Positions 27,295 through 35,716 of a DNA stretch of 64,000 nt are shown here, in pieces (position 1 is the first letter of the stretch; every line of letters starts with the position of its first letter). Made by a program: the position numbers and the translations under genes. Origin of the DNA: Mariniblastus fucicola (GTDB lineage Bacteria > Planctomycetota > Planctomycetia > Pirellulales > Pirellulaceae); the NCBI RefSeq assembly GCF_008087665.1, contig NZ_CP042912.1, forward strand, positions 6,262,001-6,326,000, read 5' to 3'. The notes under the pieces were generated by a model. It was not told where the DNA came from, searched no databases, and saw nothing but the letters and a program-made list of their open reading frames with translations.

Positions 27295-28962
27295 TTATTC
27301 GCCGTCACCGTGCTTGATCGTTGGCCAATACTTGTCCCACCCGTCTTCGGCTTCGGCGTAGTCCGGACTGTTGTCGAGGTCATGACACTCGTAGCAAGTG
27401 CGAGCTTTGGCTTCTGCGATCGTCACGCGAACCTGAAGCCGCAACTTGTCCTGCAAGGCCTGATCCGTCGCATCGTTCTCGGCTTGCACGTGGCCTGATC
27501 CGGGACCGTGACAATTTTCGCAACCGTTGCCGTGCAGCAAAACGTCTTTCTTCAGGTCGATGTATCCCGTTTCATACGGATAGTAGTTCTGCGGATTCCA
27601 ACCGGTCACGTGACAGCTGACACACTCGGGATCAAAGTGACGTTTCACCCAGGTGCGCTCTCCCGGATCGGTCAGATCTGCAGTCGCCTTGGCGTGCGGT
27701 CCGCCGTCACCATCGATACCGTCTTTCCAGATGTCGTACTCTTCGTCATGACAATCGCGGCAAGCTTGTGAGCCGACGAACTTGTAACCGCTGGGGTGGA
27801 GTCGAGGTTTAATGTCTTCGAGAGATCCACCCTGCCACAGCGCTTTCAGTTCGTTCTGGTATTCGAGGAAGACTTCTTTCACCGGTGGCGAGTCTTTGAA
27901 GCTGGCATCGAGTGCCACACGTTGATACTTGATCGCTTTGGAACCGTCTCCGCCAAAGTCGACTCCCACGACGCCGACGTACATGCCTTTGACACCGCAC
28001 TGAATCATTTGAGAAACGCGTCCGTTGCCCAACGCGATGGCTTCTGGCTTGAGCGTCGGGTCTCCAGCACCGCCTGCGGTTACGACCAGATCAAACACGG
28101 GAAACCTCATCGCCAACATCTTGCAGCTCTCAGGTTCGGACTGAATCATCAGCACTTTGAAATCACAGGCTGCAAACTTTGGATTCCCAACAACAGCGGC
28201 GATCGCAGCGGCAGGCATCTCCAGGGAGAAATCTTCATTGCCACCTGAAGCCATGGCTTTCTTGACATGTTCGGCTCCAATCACCGACGCGACACCAATC
28301 GTCTTGCCGTTCTTTTCGATCACTTGAAAAGGCGTGATGGACGGGTCGCCTTCGAAGAGTTTCATGTTCGCGCTAGTGAAAGGAGTCTCTGTCCTGCCAG
28401 CTTCTTCCATCGACAACAGCATATCGACGCCGCCCGCCTTCATGTCATCCACACCCATACCGATCACGTCATAGTTCATGATCTGGGCGATCGATTTGTA
28501 GGCCGTTTTCATTTTGATCGAAGGCTGCTGACCAAAGCGGCGGATCATGTTGCCGGCATCGACGGTCACCGGATCGAAGCCTTTTGATTTGAGCAAATTC
28601 AGGCACGTATGCCGTCGCAGCAAACCGCCCTTTTGGTTCGTCAGTCCGGTGCACCCACAGGGTTCGATGTAGCCGTGAAGGCGTCCCGTGACAAACAGCG
28701 TCAAGTCAGGAATTTCCCAACCCTCGACCAGTTTGGCTGCGGCGTATGAGTCGTCGGCGCTGGCATCCGAGTCCTGCCCGCCCGGAGCTTCGGCTTGCCC
28801 CAAACCGAGAATTGAAATCGGCGATCGCAAAATGGATCCAATCAGCGATGACGGGTTCTCGCACCCGAGCACGAAAATGCAAACAGAGGCGAACAAGATC
28901 GCCGTCGCAGCGCGGAAAAATCGAAGCGGCAACGTTGCCATATTGGGTCGGACAGAGTTCAT
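27295..28962 (-). CDS. Tetraheme cytochrome c lipoprotein with 5'-nucleotidase-like domain
   Basis: This is a 555-residue lipoprotein from the ATG at 28962, with signal and lipobox VLGC (Cys34). Residues about 85-380 resemble a metallophosphoesterase/5'-nucleotidase domain, but the metal-binding motifs are degenerate: TGRLHG in place of DxHG, VDAGN in place of DxGD, and MGVDDM in place of GNHExD. The C-terminal part has four CxxCH heme sites at about 401, 447, 481 and 523, in cytochrome c554-like spacing. It is likely exported and anchored in a membrane, with an electron-transfer or oxidoreductase role. Earlier in-frame ATGs exist, but only this start leaves a normal lipoprotein signal. Confidence 0.85.
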   Translation of the reverse strand: MNSVRPNMATLPLRFFRAATAILFASVCIFVLGCENPSSLIGSILRSPISILGLGQAEAPGGQDSDASADDSYAAAKLVEGWEIPDLTLFVTGRLHGYIEPCGCTGLTNQKGGLLRRHTCLNLLKSKGFDPVTVDAGNMIRRFGQQPSIKMKTAYKSIAQIMNYDVIGMGVDDMKAGGVDMLLSMEEAGRTETPFTSANMKLFEGDPSITPFQVIEKNGKTIGVASVIGAEHVKKAMASGGNEDFSLEMPAAAIAAVVGNPKFAACDFKVLMIQSEPESCKMLAMRFPVFDLVVTAGGAGDPTLKPEAIALGNGRVSQMIQCGVKGMYVGVVGVDFGGDGSKAIKYQRVALDASFKDSPPVKEVFLEYQNELKALWQGGSLEDIKPRLHPSGYKFVGSQACRDCHDEEYDIWKDGIDGDGGPHAKATADLTDPGERTWVKRHFDPECVSCHVTGWNPQNYYPYETGYIDLKKDVLLHGNGCENCHGPGSGHVQAENDATDQALQDKLRLQVRVTIAEAKARTCYECHDLDNSPDYAEAEDGWDKYWPTIKHGDGE

Positions 28963-29139
28963 CGTTTCCTCATTGAACGGGACGATCGCAACCATAGCCG
29001 TTTCCCGATTTTCGGTAAACGGCAGCCGGAGCGGCAACGTCGATTTGAACACAGTACCGCCGCATCGGAGACGTGAAACCGAATACACGAACATCGAAAC
29101 CTGCTGATGCCCATCAATGTCCAACGAATTCCGCTAGCA

Positions 29140-30195
29140 TCAAATTTGATAGTCGATCAAACCTTCGGAGTCATCCGGTTGCTGATTCTTCATCCGCAAG
29201 CTGGGCGTCTTCATCGTAACCGTCGTGCCAGGGGAGACGCTGCGGGTGATCCACACGCTGGACCCGATGATTGAACCATCGCCGACGACTGTTCTTCCGC
29301 CAAGCACCGTCGCGTTCGCGTAGATGATGACGTTGTCTTCGAGAGTCGGATGGCGTTTGGTGCCGCGAACGAGCTCTCCGCGTTCGTCTTTGTCGAAACT
29401 GAGTGCCCCCAGGGTCACACCCTGATAGATTTTCACGTTCTTGCCGATCTCGCAAGTCTCACCAATCACGACGCCGGTTCCGTGGTCGATAAAAAAGTAG
29501 TCGCCGATCGTCGCGCCCGGATGGATGTCGATCCCCGTTTCGCTGTGCGACCACTCCGCCATCATTCGCGGCAGGAAGGGAACATCGAGCAAGTACAATT
29601 CGTGAGCCATGCGGTGGATCGTAACGGCGTTGAGTCCCGGATAGCACAGGATGACTTCATCGAAATTTCGACACGCCGGATCTCCGTCGTAGGCCGCTTG
29701 AACGTCTTTCATTAGCGACTCGCGAATCGCCGGCAACGTTTCCAGAAACTTCTGCGTGAAATGGCGACTGTGTTCGTCAAGGTTCTCAATGAGCTGTTTT
29801 GATCTTTCGATCGCGTCGGCTTCCTCGCAACCGTGTTGCTTCATCGCGATGCACGATTGGGCGTCTCGTAGAATGCAGCGACGAACCAGCTGGTACAGTG
29901 CTTCGCCGACATCCGAGACTTCGATTCGCAACCGTTCGCGGACGACTTCGCGAGAATGTTCGACCGCGCAAAAAACCGGATAGACGATCGCCTTGAGCCG
30001 CAGGATCAGATCGACAACATTGTCATAGTCCGGGACTGGAGAGGCGACGGTGGTGTCGCTGGTAAAGACGAGCGAGTCAACGATCGAGTCTGCGATCCGA
30101 TTGGAAGTTTCGGTTTCAATTTTCAGTGACGTGTCGACTTCGTCACAGTGTTTCTCGGCTTGCATGTGGTTTTTCGAGTTGAGCCGCTGGGCCAT
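29140..30195 (-). CDS. cysE: Serine O-acetyltransferase
   Basis: It makes O-acetylserine from serine and acetyl-CoA, the first step of cysteine synthesis. The C-terminal half is a left-handed beta-helix with hexapeptide repeats and the CysE signature: MAEWSHSETGIDIHPGA, FIDHGTGVVIGE, IYQGVTLGALSF, and GTKRHPTLEDNV. The long N-terminal helical region (about 1-180) matches the EpsC/SAT extended form. The ATG at 30195 (351 residues) is preferred to one at 30354, which adds 53 residues of no family character; 30165 is also possible. The gene precedes the cytochrome gene by about 177 bp. Confidence 0.88.
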   Translation of the reverse strand: MAQRLNSKNHMQAEKHCDEVDTSLKIETETSNRIADSIVDSLVFTSDTTVASPVPDYDNVVDLILRLKAIVYPVFCAVEHSREVVRERLRIEVSDVGEALYQLVRRCILRDAQSCIAMKQHGCEEADAIERSKQLIENLDEHSRHFTQKFLETLPAIRESLMKDVQAAYDGDPACRNFDEVILCYPGLNAVTIHRMAHELYLLDVPFLPRMMAEWSHSETGIDIHPGATIGDYFFIDHGTGVVIGETCEIGKNVKIYQGVTLGALSFDKDERGELVRGTKRHPTLEDNVIIYANATVLGGRTVVGDGSIIGSSVWITRSVSPGTTVTMKTPSLRMKNQQPDDSEGLIDYQI

Positions 30196-30625
30196 TTCGC
30201 GTTGGTTTGATGAACCGACATCGTATCGTTGACCAAGGTTCGCCGTCCACCCTGACCTCGCCACCGCGAACTTTGTAGGCTTCCGCCAATCCCGCGTTTT
30301 GGCGGATAAAAACGAGCCGACGGCACGTTGAATGCTGCAGTCCAACGGCGACAAATTTGACGAGCGGACGGGACACCATCGAATTTGCGTCGGGCAGAAT
30401 TAACGAGAATCGCGATGCCCATACGGAAAGCCGCGAAAGTTGCCAGCGTCTATCAGCGTCTATAAAAAGAGGCACTGTTCGCTGACCGCCGCAGTTCAAT
30501 GGGCTGCTGACATTCCAAGTTCGACATTCGAACCGATCGGTGGTCTATTGCTCTTAATGAGTCGCACTGGCGATACGTGCCGCCACAAACTTTCGTTTTG
30601 ACACCCTTTGTTCTGACTTCGGACC
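30196..30625. other. Divergent intergenic region between cysE and the permease gene
   Basis: This 430-bp region must contain both promoters. It holds a direct repeat AGCGTCTAT at about 30446-30464 and a perfect palindrome TTCGA-cat-TCGAA at 30520-30532, which could be an operator. I see no convincing gene or RNA in it. Confidence 0.4.
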
Positions 30626-31876
30626 ATGCCAGACTTTCCAAACCTTGCCTTTGAGTTCACGATTCGTTGCTGGGCGACGCTATGTGAACTTTCTCCCTGG
30701 CTTCTGTTCGGCATGTTCATCTCAGGAGTCCTACACGTTGCCGTTCCCAAAAACCTGGTGCGACGTCGCTTTCGAGGATTCAGTGGAGTCGTCCAATCCG
30801 TGTTGCTGGGCGTTCCCTTGCCGCTGTGTTCTTGCGGCGTCATTCCGGCAGGGATTGGATTGAAGAATGACGGAGCGAGCGACGGTGCTTCGGTCGGGTT
30901 TCTGATCAGCACGCCACAAACGGGAATCGATTCCATTCTGGTGAGTGCTTCTTTTTTCGGTTGGCCGTTTGCGATCTTTAAAATGGCGACCGCTGCCGTG
31001 ACTGGCGTCGTTGGCGGCTGGTTGGCGGATGCGACTGGAGGTGATCTGGATGAAGTCGAAGCATCCGAATTGTCGATCGTGGATTCACGTGTTGGAAATT
31101 CGAAGACGGTTTGGTGGAGAGAACTTTGGTCGCATGCGATCGAAGTGCTGCAATCGATCTGGCTGTGGTTGCTGATCGGAGTCGCCATCTCCGCATTGAT
31201 TGGAACGTTTGGTTTTGAACATTTGATCAAACGGGTCGGCGATGCCGGGCTGCTTCCGGCAATGCTGCTGATGTTGCTAATTTCAATTCCGCTGTACGTT
31301 TGCGCGACCGCATCGGTGCCGATTGCGGCGGCTCTGGTGCAGTCCGGATTGCCCCCAGCGGTCGCGCTGGTATTTCTGATGGCCGGTCCGGCAACCAACG
31401 TGACGACCATGGGGGCCATTCGACAACGGTTTGGCTGGCGCGTGATGGGAATTTACCTGAGCACGCTGATCGTCGGCAGTTTTCTGGCCGCATTTTTGTT
31501 CGATTGGGTTTTGGACGCGACAGTCGCTACGGGCGATGCACACGTTCATGACCACCAGAACTGGCTGTCGATCGTCAGCGCTATCGTCGTCCTGTTGTTG
31601 ATCGGCCAGATCGTTGCGAAGCGTTATCTGATACCAAAACAAATCAGGAACGACTCAACCATCGAATTGTCTGTTTCCGGCATGCACTGCGGCAGTTGCG
31701 TAAGCCGCATCGAGACCGCGGTTGAAAACATGCCGAATGTAGACTCCGTCCGAGTCGACCTGGGACAAGGCATCGCAAGCGTTAACGGCGGTGCCTCGGT
31801 TGAGCAAATCGCTACGGTGATCGAAGATCTGGGTTTTAGTGTCGATCCAACGACGGGAGAAAATCATGGGCAGTGA
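30626..31876 (+). CDS. PF03773-type metal permease with C-terminal HMA domain
   Basis: This 416-residue membrane protein has two blocks of helices of the permease family that includes ArsP and SO_0444. The family motif LPLCSCGVIPAG contains Cys68-x-Cys70. A His-rich loop (DAHVHDH) precedes the last helices. The C-terminal 75 residues are a heavy-metal-associated domain with GMHCGSC (Cys355, Cys358). SO_0444-like members export metal(loid)s. The fused HMA domain implies soft-metal delivery or sensing. It overlaps slyX by 11 nt. The HMA domain here keeps both Cys, unlike the TGA-containing one at 2.76 kb. Confidence 0.85.
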   Translation: MPDFPNLAFEFTIRCWATLCELSPWLLFGMFISGVLHVAVPKNLVRRRFRGFSGVVQSVLLGVPLPLCSCGVIPAGIGLKNDGASDGASVGFLISTPQTGIDSILVSASFFGWPFAIFKMATAAVTGVVGGWLADATGGDLDEVEASELSIVDSRVGNSKTVWWRELWSHAIEVLQSIWLWLLIGVAISALIGTFGFEHLIKRVGDAGLLPAMLLMLLISIPLYVCATASVPIAAALVQSGLPPAVALVFLMAGPATNVTTMGAIRQRFGWRVMGIYLSTLIVGSFLAAFLFDWVLDATVATGDAHVHDHQNWLSIVSAIVVLLLIGQIVAKRYLIPKQIRNDSTIELSVSGMHCGSCVSRIETAVENMPNVDSVRVDLGQGIASVNGGASVEQIATVIEDLGFSVDPTTGENHGQ

Positions 31877-32087
31877 GTCTCGCACCGATCGCGAACGCAT
31901 CGTGGATTCTGAAATTGCGCTCACGCATTTGCAGGCTGACTATGAATCGCTTAACGAAGTCGTTCTTCAGCAGCAAAAGCTGATCGAGAAACTTTCGGCC
32001 AAAGTTCAGCAACTCGAATCGAAACTTGATTCCAGCTCCGATCCCGAAGTCCGCGACCCGGAGTCCGAGCGTCCTCCGCATTACTAG
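31866..32087 (+). CDS. slyX: SlyX-family coiled-coil protein
   Basis: This 73-residue protein has the central heptad region (SEIALTHLQADYESLNEVV, then LIEKLSAKVQQLESKL) and the C-terminal PPHY ending typical of SlyX. Its function is poorly defined. The ATG at 31866 overlaps the permease end. Its TAG stop (32085-32087) lies inside the CTAG target site of the adjacent IS element, and the target duplication keeps the stop codon intact. Confidence 0.85.
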   Translation: MGSESRTDRERIVDSEIALTHLQADYESLNEVVLQQQKLIEKLSAKVQQLESKLDSSSDPEVRDPESERPPHY

Positions 32088-33620
32088 TACTACAGCGCTA
32101 GGTTGAATCCCAATAGCATCGTTTGATTTTGCTTACTTTGATGCCAATTCTCCGGAGTTTTTGGCGTGTTCTCTTGGTGTGTGATCGTGTTGCTTTTGCG
32201 TTTCGTTGTTGGTGGTACTGAATCGTAGCGGCAACCCGGTCCAGTAGCGCCGACGATGCCCGCCCCTTAAGCCACCAAGTCTGGACCAGTGCCGATACGG
32301 CGTCGTGAACCTGATAGACGGTGAACCCTGATTTTTTTTCCCCCGAGCTTTTCTCGCATCTTCGTCAAGAACAGGTAGCTTACGCACGACAGAATCATGT
32401 GTCGTTTGAGCCCGAGATACTTCCGGCCCTCCCAGGCGTCGAGTCCAATGTCCTGCTTTTGATCCTGGAAGCAACGTTCGACATGCCAGCGGCTGAAGGC
32501 AACGAGCAACAACTTTTGAACGCTTGTTGCAGCCGGCGCGTTGCTGAGAAAGTACTTGATTTCATCCGGCTTGAGTGGGTTACGAGCCACCAACAAGTGC
32601 CAACGCTTGCTCGAAACACACTTGCCGTCAGGACGATAGATCATCGCATGCTTGACTTCCCAGACCATGGGACCTTTATCTCCATCTTTGACGCGATAAC
32701 GCTCCCATGACTGATTCGTGAACCGCGTGGATTCTTCCAGCAGTTTGCGAAACGGCTGAGCTTTGGGATTGTCTTTGGCAACTCGCGCACCTTTTTGCGG
32801 CCGACCACGACACGGATCTTTGGGAGGATGTTGGAGCCCGGGTTTCTTGATCCAGCCGGTCATTGAAACCGGAACCTCGCCGATGAATAACTGTGCTTTG
32901 GCATCAAGAGCTCGTAAAAACGGGCCTTTGGAGCCGTAGCCTTCGTCAAAGGTGATCCACTCAAACTCCAGACCGTTGGACAGCGCGCGATCGTAAAGCT
33001 CCAGTGCGATCTTCCACTTTGGCTGATACACCATTTCGTCGGGGATCCCGGCAACGCGACAACGCTCGCGATCTTCAGACCAGCTCTCAGGAAGGAACAA
33101 CTCACCATCAAGCAAGCAGTGAAAGTCATCCTGAGCAAAAGCAAGATGAACCGTCACCATGCAGTTATCGGTCTTGCCAACCTTGCCACACCACTGACGC
33201 TGAACGCCAGGCGTCTTGGTGCCTTTCTTGACATCGCTCGTTTCGTCAAACACGCCGATGGCACGCTTGCTACCGCGCTCCGTTGCCACCATCTGTTGCA
33301 GACGATCTCGCACGGCGTCTTCATTCCATGCGTATTGAGCAAGAAACTCCTGAAGCGTGCGAACGGGAACTCCGGCAGCCAGTGCAATGGGCTCAACACT
33401 CTTGCGAGCAAGGTTTGATAGCTGACCCTGAACATACGTTGGCATATGAGCACGGGTATCTTTTCGACTAAAACAATCTGAGAACCGATTCAGAAAACGT
33501 GTCAAAGCTGGTTTCATCTGACGAATCCAAGTACCATCCATCAAAGCACCTCCTTGTGCATGAACGATATAGAATCCCAAATTTCAACTCATTCTCAAAT
33601 ATCAACCTAGCGCTGTAGTA
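32088..33620 (-). mobile_element. IS701-family insertion sequence, complete
   Basis: This 1533-bp element is bounded by 19-bp perfect terminal inverted repeats beginning TACTACAGCGCTAGG (32088-32106 and 33602-33620). It is flanked by a 4-bp direct repeat CTAG (32084-32087 and 33621-33624), and CTAG-like 4-bp duplications are usual for this family. It carries one intact transposase gene on the minus strand. Perfect repeats and an open frame suggest recent insertion and probable activity. Confidence 0.9.
32267..33541 (-). CDS. IS701-family transposase (DDE)
   Basis: This 424-residue transposase has family motifs: the first catalytic Asp in GVFDETSDVKKG, followed by GVQRQWCGKVGKTDNC; the second Asp in WITFDEGYG; and the Glu in HVERCFQDQKQDIGLD. 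The start ATG at 33541 has a strong GGAGG site just upstream; a longer frame from 33580 lacks this. The gene appears intact. Confidence 0.92.
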   Translation of the reverse strand: MDGTWIRQMKPALTRFLNRFSDCFSRKDTRAHMPTYVQGQLSNLARKSVEPIALAAGVPVRTLQEFLAQYAWNEDAVRDRLQQMVATERGSKRAIGVFDETSDVKKGTKTPGVQRQWCGKVGKTDNCMVTVHLAFAQDDFHCLLDGELFLPESWSEDRERCRVAGIPDEMVYQPKWKIALELYDRALSNGLEFEWITFDEGYGSKGPFLRALDAKAQLFIGEVPVSMTGWIKKPGLQHPPKDPCRGRPQKGARVAKDNPKAQPFRKLLEESTRFTNQSWERYRVKDGDKGPMVWEVKHAMIYRPDGKCVSSKRWHLLVARNPLKPDEIKYFLSNAPAATSVQKLLLVAFSRWHVERCFQDQKQDIGLDAWEGRKYLGLKRHMILSCVSYLFLTKMREKLGGKKIRVHRLSGSRRRIGTGPDLVA

Positions 33621-33623
33621 CTA

Positions 33624-33754
33624 GGCACTGTTTGGTAAATGTGAGCGGCAAGGCGCTAGCCGCCGTTGCGTTGCGCCTTTTAACGGCGGCTAGCGCCTTG
33701 CCGATCATGTTTGGCCGCGTTGATGACATGAAAATCAATTTGTCAAACAGTGCC
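33624..33754. mobile_element. MITE-like element with short terminal inverted repeats
   Basis: GGCACTGTTTGgtAAA at 33624-33639 is mirrored at 33739-33754, with 11 perfect outer pairs. The roughly 131-bp interval has no gene but contains a 22-bp perfect palindrome at its core. This is the layout of a non-autonomous transposable repeat. The IS701-type element has inserted right at its left end, sharing the CTAG base. Confidence 0.6.
33646..33703. repeat. Perfect 22-bp inverted repeat
   Basis: The arms 33646-33667 (CGGCAAGGCGCTAGCCGCCG...) and 33682-33703 are exact reverse complements around a 14-nt loop. It forms the core of the MITE-like element and resembles in style the palindrome between queE and queF. 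Confidence 0.85.
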
Positions 33755-33997
33755 CAACAGGCGGCCCGTCACGGCCGACGGCTGACGTCAAGATGGAGCC
33801 CAATGCCTGAAACGGCGAGGCATCTCCGGTGCCAGCACGAGTGCGTAGGCGCGTGGCGATAGGGCAACGCCGGCACTCAAATCAAAACTTTTATTCTATA
33901 TTTTGAATCCGGTTTTCAATCTCTCTCGAATGCACATCCACTGAGGCAAGTTGTCTCGGATTACCCCTGCAATTCGAAGAAAACGAAGAGAGAACCG
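33755..33997. other. Leader region of the FAS1-sigma-anti-sigma operon
   Basis: With the MITE-like element this makes a 377-bp gene-free stretch. It includes an AT-rich segment at 33884-33905 followed by an imperfect operator-like repeat TTGAA-N7-TTCAA (33903-33919). The operon promoter is probably here, possibly read by the sigma factor the operon encodes. I cannot assign -35 and -10 boxes. Confidence 0.35.
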
Positions 33998-34990
33998 ATG
34001 AAAACCAAAACACTCTGCTACGCAGCCTGTGCTGCCCTTTTGTTCGCTGGCGTTTCTGTGGCTCAGCAATGCCCGAACTCACAGCAACACTCGCAAACCG
34101 TTGCCGTATACGTCTCGCATCAGGAACCAGCCGAGCAGGCTCAAGCGGACATCGTTGACACTGCAGTGGCGGCTGGATCTTTCAAAACGCTCGTCGCCGC
34201 AGCCAAAGCCGCTGGACTGGTCGACACACTCAAAAGCAAAGGCCCGCTGACGATTCTTGCCCCAACCGATGACGCGTTTTCAAAATTGCCTGAAGGCACC
34301 GTGGAGAACCTGCTCAAGGAAGAAAACCGTGAGCAACTGAAACAGATCCTCACGTACCACGTCATCGCGGGCAACGTAAAATCAACTGACGTTGTAAAAC
34401 TCAAAGAAGCCAAAACGGCGATGGGTGAGAAGATCAAGATCACTGTCAAAGGTGACACAGTGATGTTCAACGAATCAAAATTGCTTAAAGCCGACATCGC
34501 GTGCAGCAACGGCGTGATCCATGTGATTGACAGCGTTCTGATCCCCGGCCAGGACAGCGGGACGGAAACGTCGCAAAAGAAAGACATCGTCGACACAGCC
34601 GTTGGAGCTGGAAAATTCAACACGCTGGTAGCTGCCGTCAAAGCTGCCGGACTGGTCGAAACGCTCAAGGGCGAAGGACCGTTCACTGTGTTTGCTCCGA
34701 CCGACGAAGCTTTCAAAAAAATCCCTGCGGAAACTTTGGAGATGCTTTTGAAGCCTGAAAACAAGGAAAAACTGCAGGCGATTCTGACTTACCACGTCGT
34801 TTCCGGTGACGTTCGTGCCGCCGACGTCGTTAAGCTTCAGAAAGCAAAAACGGTAAACGGTCAGGAAGTGGACATCAAAGTCACCGACGAAAATGGTGTC
34901 ATGATAGACGGTGCCAAGGTTATCAAAACCGACATCGAATGTGGCAACGGAGTTATCCATGTCATCGACACGGTCATCATGCCTGAGTAG
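33998..34990 (+). CDS. Secreted protein with two fasciclin (FAS1) domains
   Basis: This 330-residue protein has a signal peptide (1-22, cleavage near SVAQQ) and two tandem FAS1 domains (about 48-185 and 192-330). The copies are very alike: both start DIVDTAV and contain [13 protein letters not shown], APTDxAF and YHVxxGxV, and end [10 protein letters not shown]. FAS1 domains mediate adhesion at the cell surface. It is the first gene of an operon with an ECF sigma factor and an RskA-type anti-sigma factor, the same partner set as in the mycobacterial SigK system. Confidence 0.92.
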   Translation: MKTKTLCYAACAALLFAGVSVAQQCPNSQQHSQTVAVYVSHQEPAEQAQADIVDTAVAAGSFKTLVAAAKAAGLVDTLKSKGPLTILAPTDDAFSKLPEGTVENLLKEENREQLKQILTYHVIAGNVKSTDVVKLKEAKTAMGEKIKITVKGDTVMFNESKLLKADIACSNGVIHVIDSVLIPGQDSGTETSQKKDIVDTAVGAGKFNTLVAAVKAAGLVETLKGEGPFTVFAPTDEAFKKIPAETLEMLLKPENKEKLQAILTYHVVSGDVRAADVVKLQKAKTVNGQEVDIKVTDENGVMIDGAKVIKTDIECGNGVIHVIDTVIMPE

Positions 34991-35053
34991 TCAGCAAACG
35001 AACGATCGATAGTCGTGACGGATGTTTCACAAATCAAATGTCGGAACAAAACC

Positions 35054-35716
35054 ATGGCTGTCGATCTGAATTTGCCTTCTACCACAAGCAGCACCTTGAA
35101 GAAAAAAGCGGCTCAATTGGGACGTCGAACGTTGAACTCTGATCCCCCAGTTCTCCCGGATGTCGCAACCGGCAAGCCAGAAGCGATCGCGGCATGTCTC
35201 GATCGCTATGGCGGGCTGGTCTGGTCGCTTGCGAGGCGCAACTGCCCGGACGAGCAAACGGCAGAAGACGCCGTCCAGGATATCTTTGTCAAAATCTGGC
35301 AAGTCGCTGATCGCTTTGACGCAAACCTTGCTTCGGAAGCCACCTTTATCGCCATGATTGCTCGCCGTCGACTGATTGATCTTTATCGAAAACGAAAGCC
35401 AGAGCGTGCCGTCGCAATCGATTCAGAAACGCTTGATCGCCAGCAGGACTCACAGCGAGACGCCGCCAGTCGCGCCGAATTGAACGACGACGCGAGACAG
35501 GCTGAAAATTTTCTGAGGGAACTTCCTCAACAGCAACAACACGTGATTCGCTTGAGTGTTTACGATGGGCTTTCGCATTCGCGAATTGCGGAAGCGACCG
35601 GTTTGGCACTGGGAACCGTCAAGACCCACATTCGTCGTGGGTTGGGCGAGTTGCAACGACGGCTATTCGCTGCCGGTGCCAGAGACGCCAGCCTCCCGAC
35701 CGACGGAGGTGCATGA
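35054..35716 (+). CDS. ECF RNA polymerase sigma factor (SigK-like)
   Basis: This 220-residue sigma factor has region 2 with LARRNCPDEQTAEDAVQDIF and FIAMIARRRLIDLYRKRK, and region 4 with QQHVIRLSVYDGLSHSRIAE and GTVKTHIRRGL. The length and motifs resemble SigK/RpoE-type factors. The ATG at 35054 is preferred; a GTG at 35015 is possible. It overlaps the anti-sigma gene by 4 nt (ATGA) and follows the FAS1 gene by 63 bp. Confidence 0.9.
   Translation: MAVDLNLPSTTSSTLKKKAAQLGRRTLNSDPPVLPDVATGKPEAIAACLDRYGGLVWSLARRNCPDEQTAEDAVQDIFVKIWQVADRFDANLASEATFIAMIARRRLIDLYRKRKPERAVAIDSETLDRQQDSQRDAASRAELNDDARQAENFLRELPQQQQHVIRLSVYDGLSHSRIAEATGLALGTVKTHIRRGLGELQRRLFAAGARDASLPTDGGA

Noticed and set aside
30597-30602. 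TTGACA ahead of the permease gene as a -35 box
   Set aside because: Only 23 bp separate it from the start codon, too little for a -10 box and a leader.
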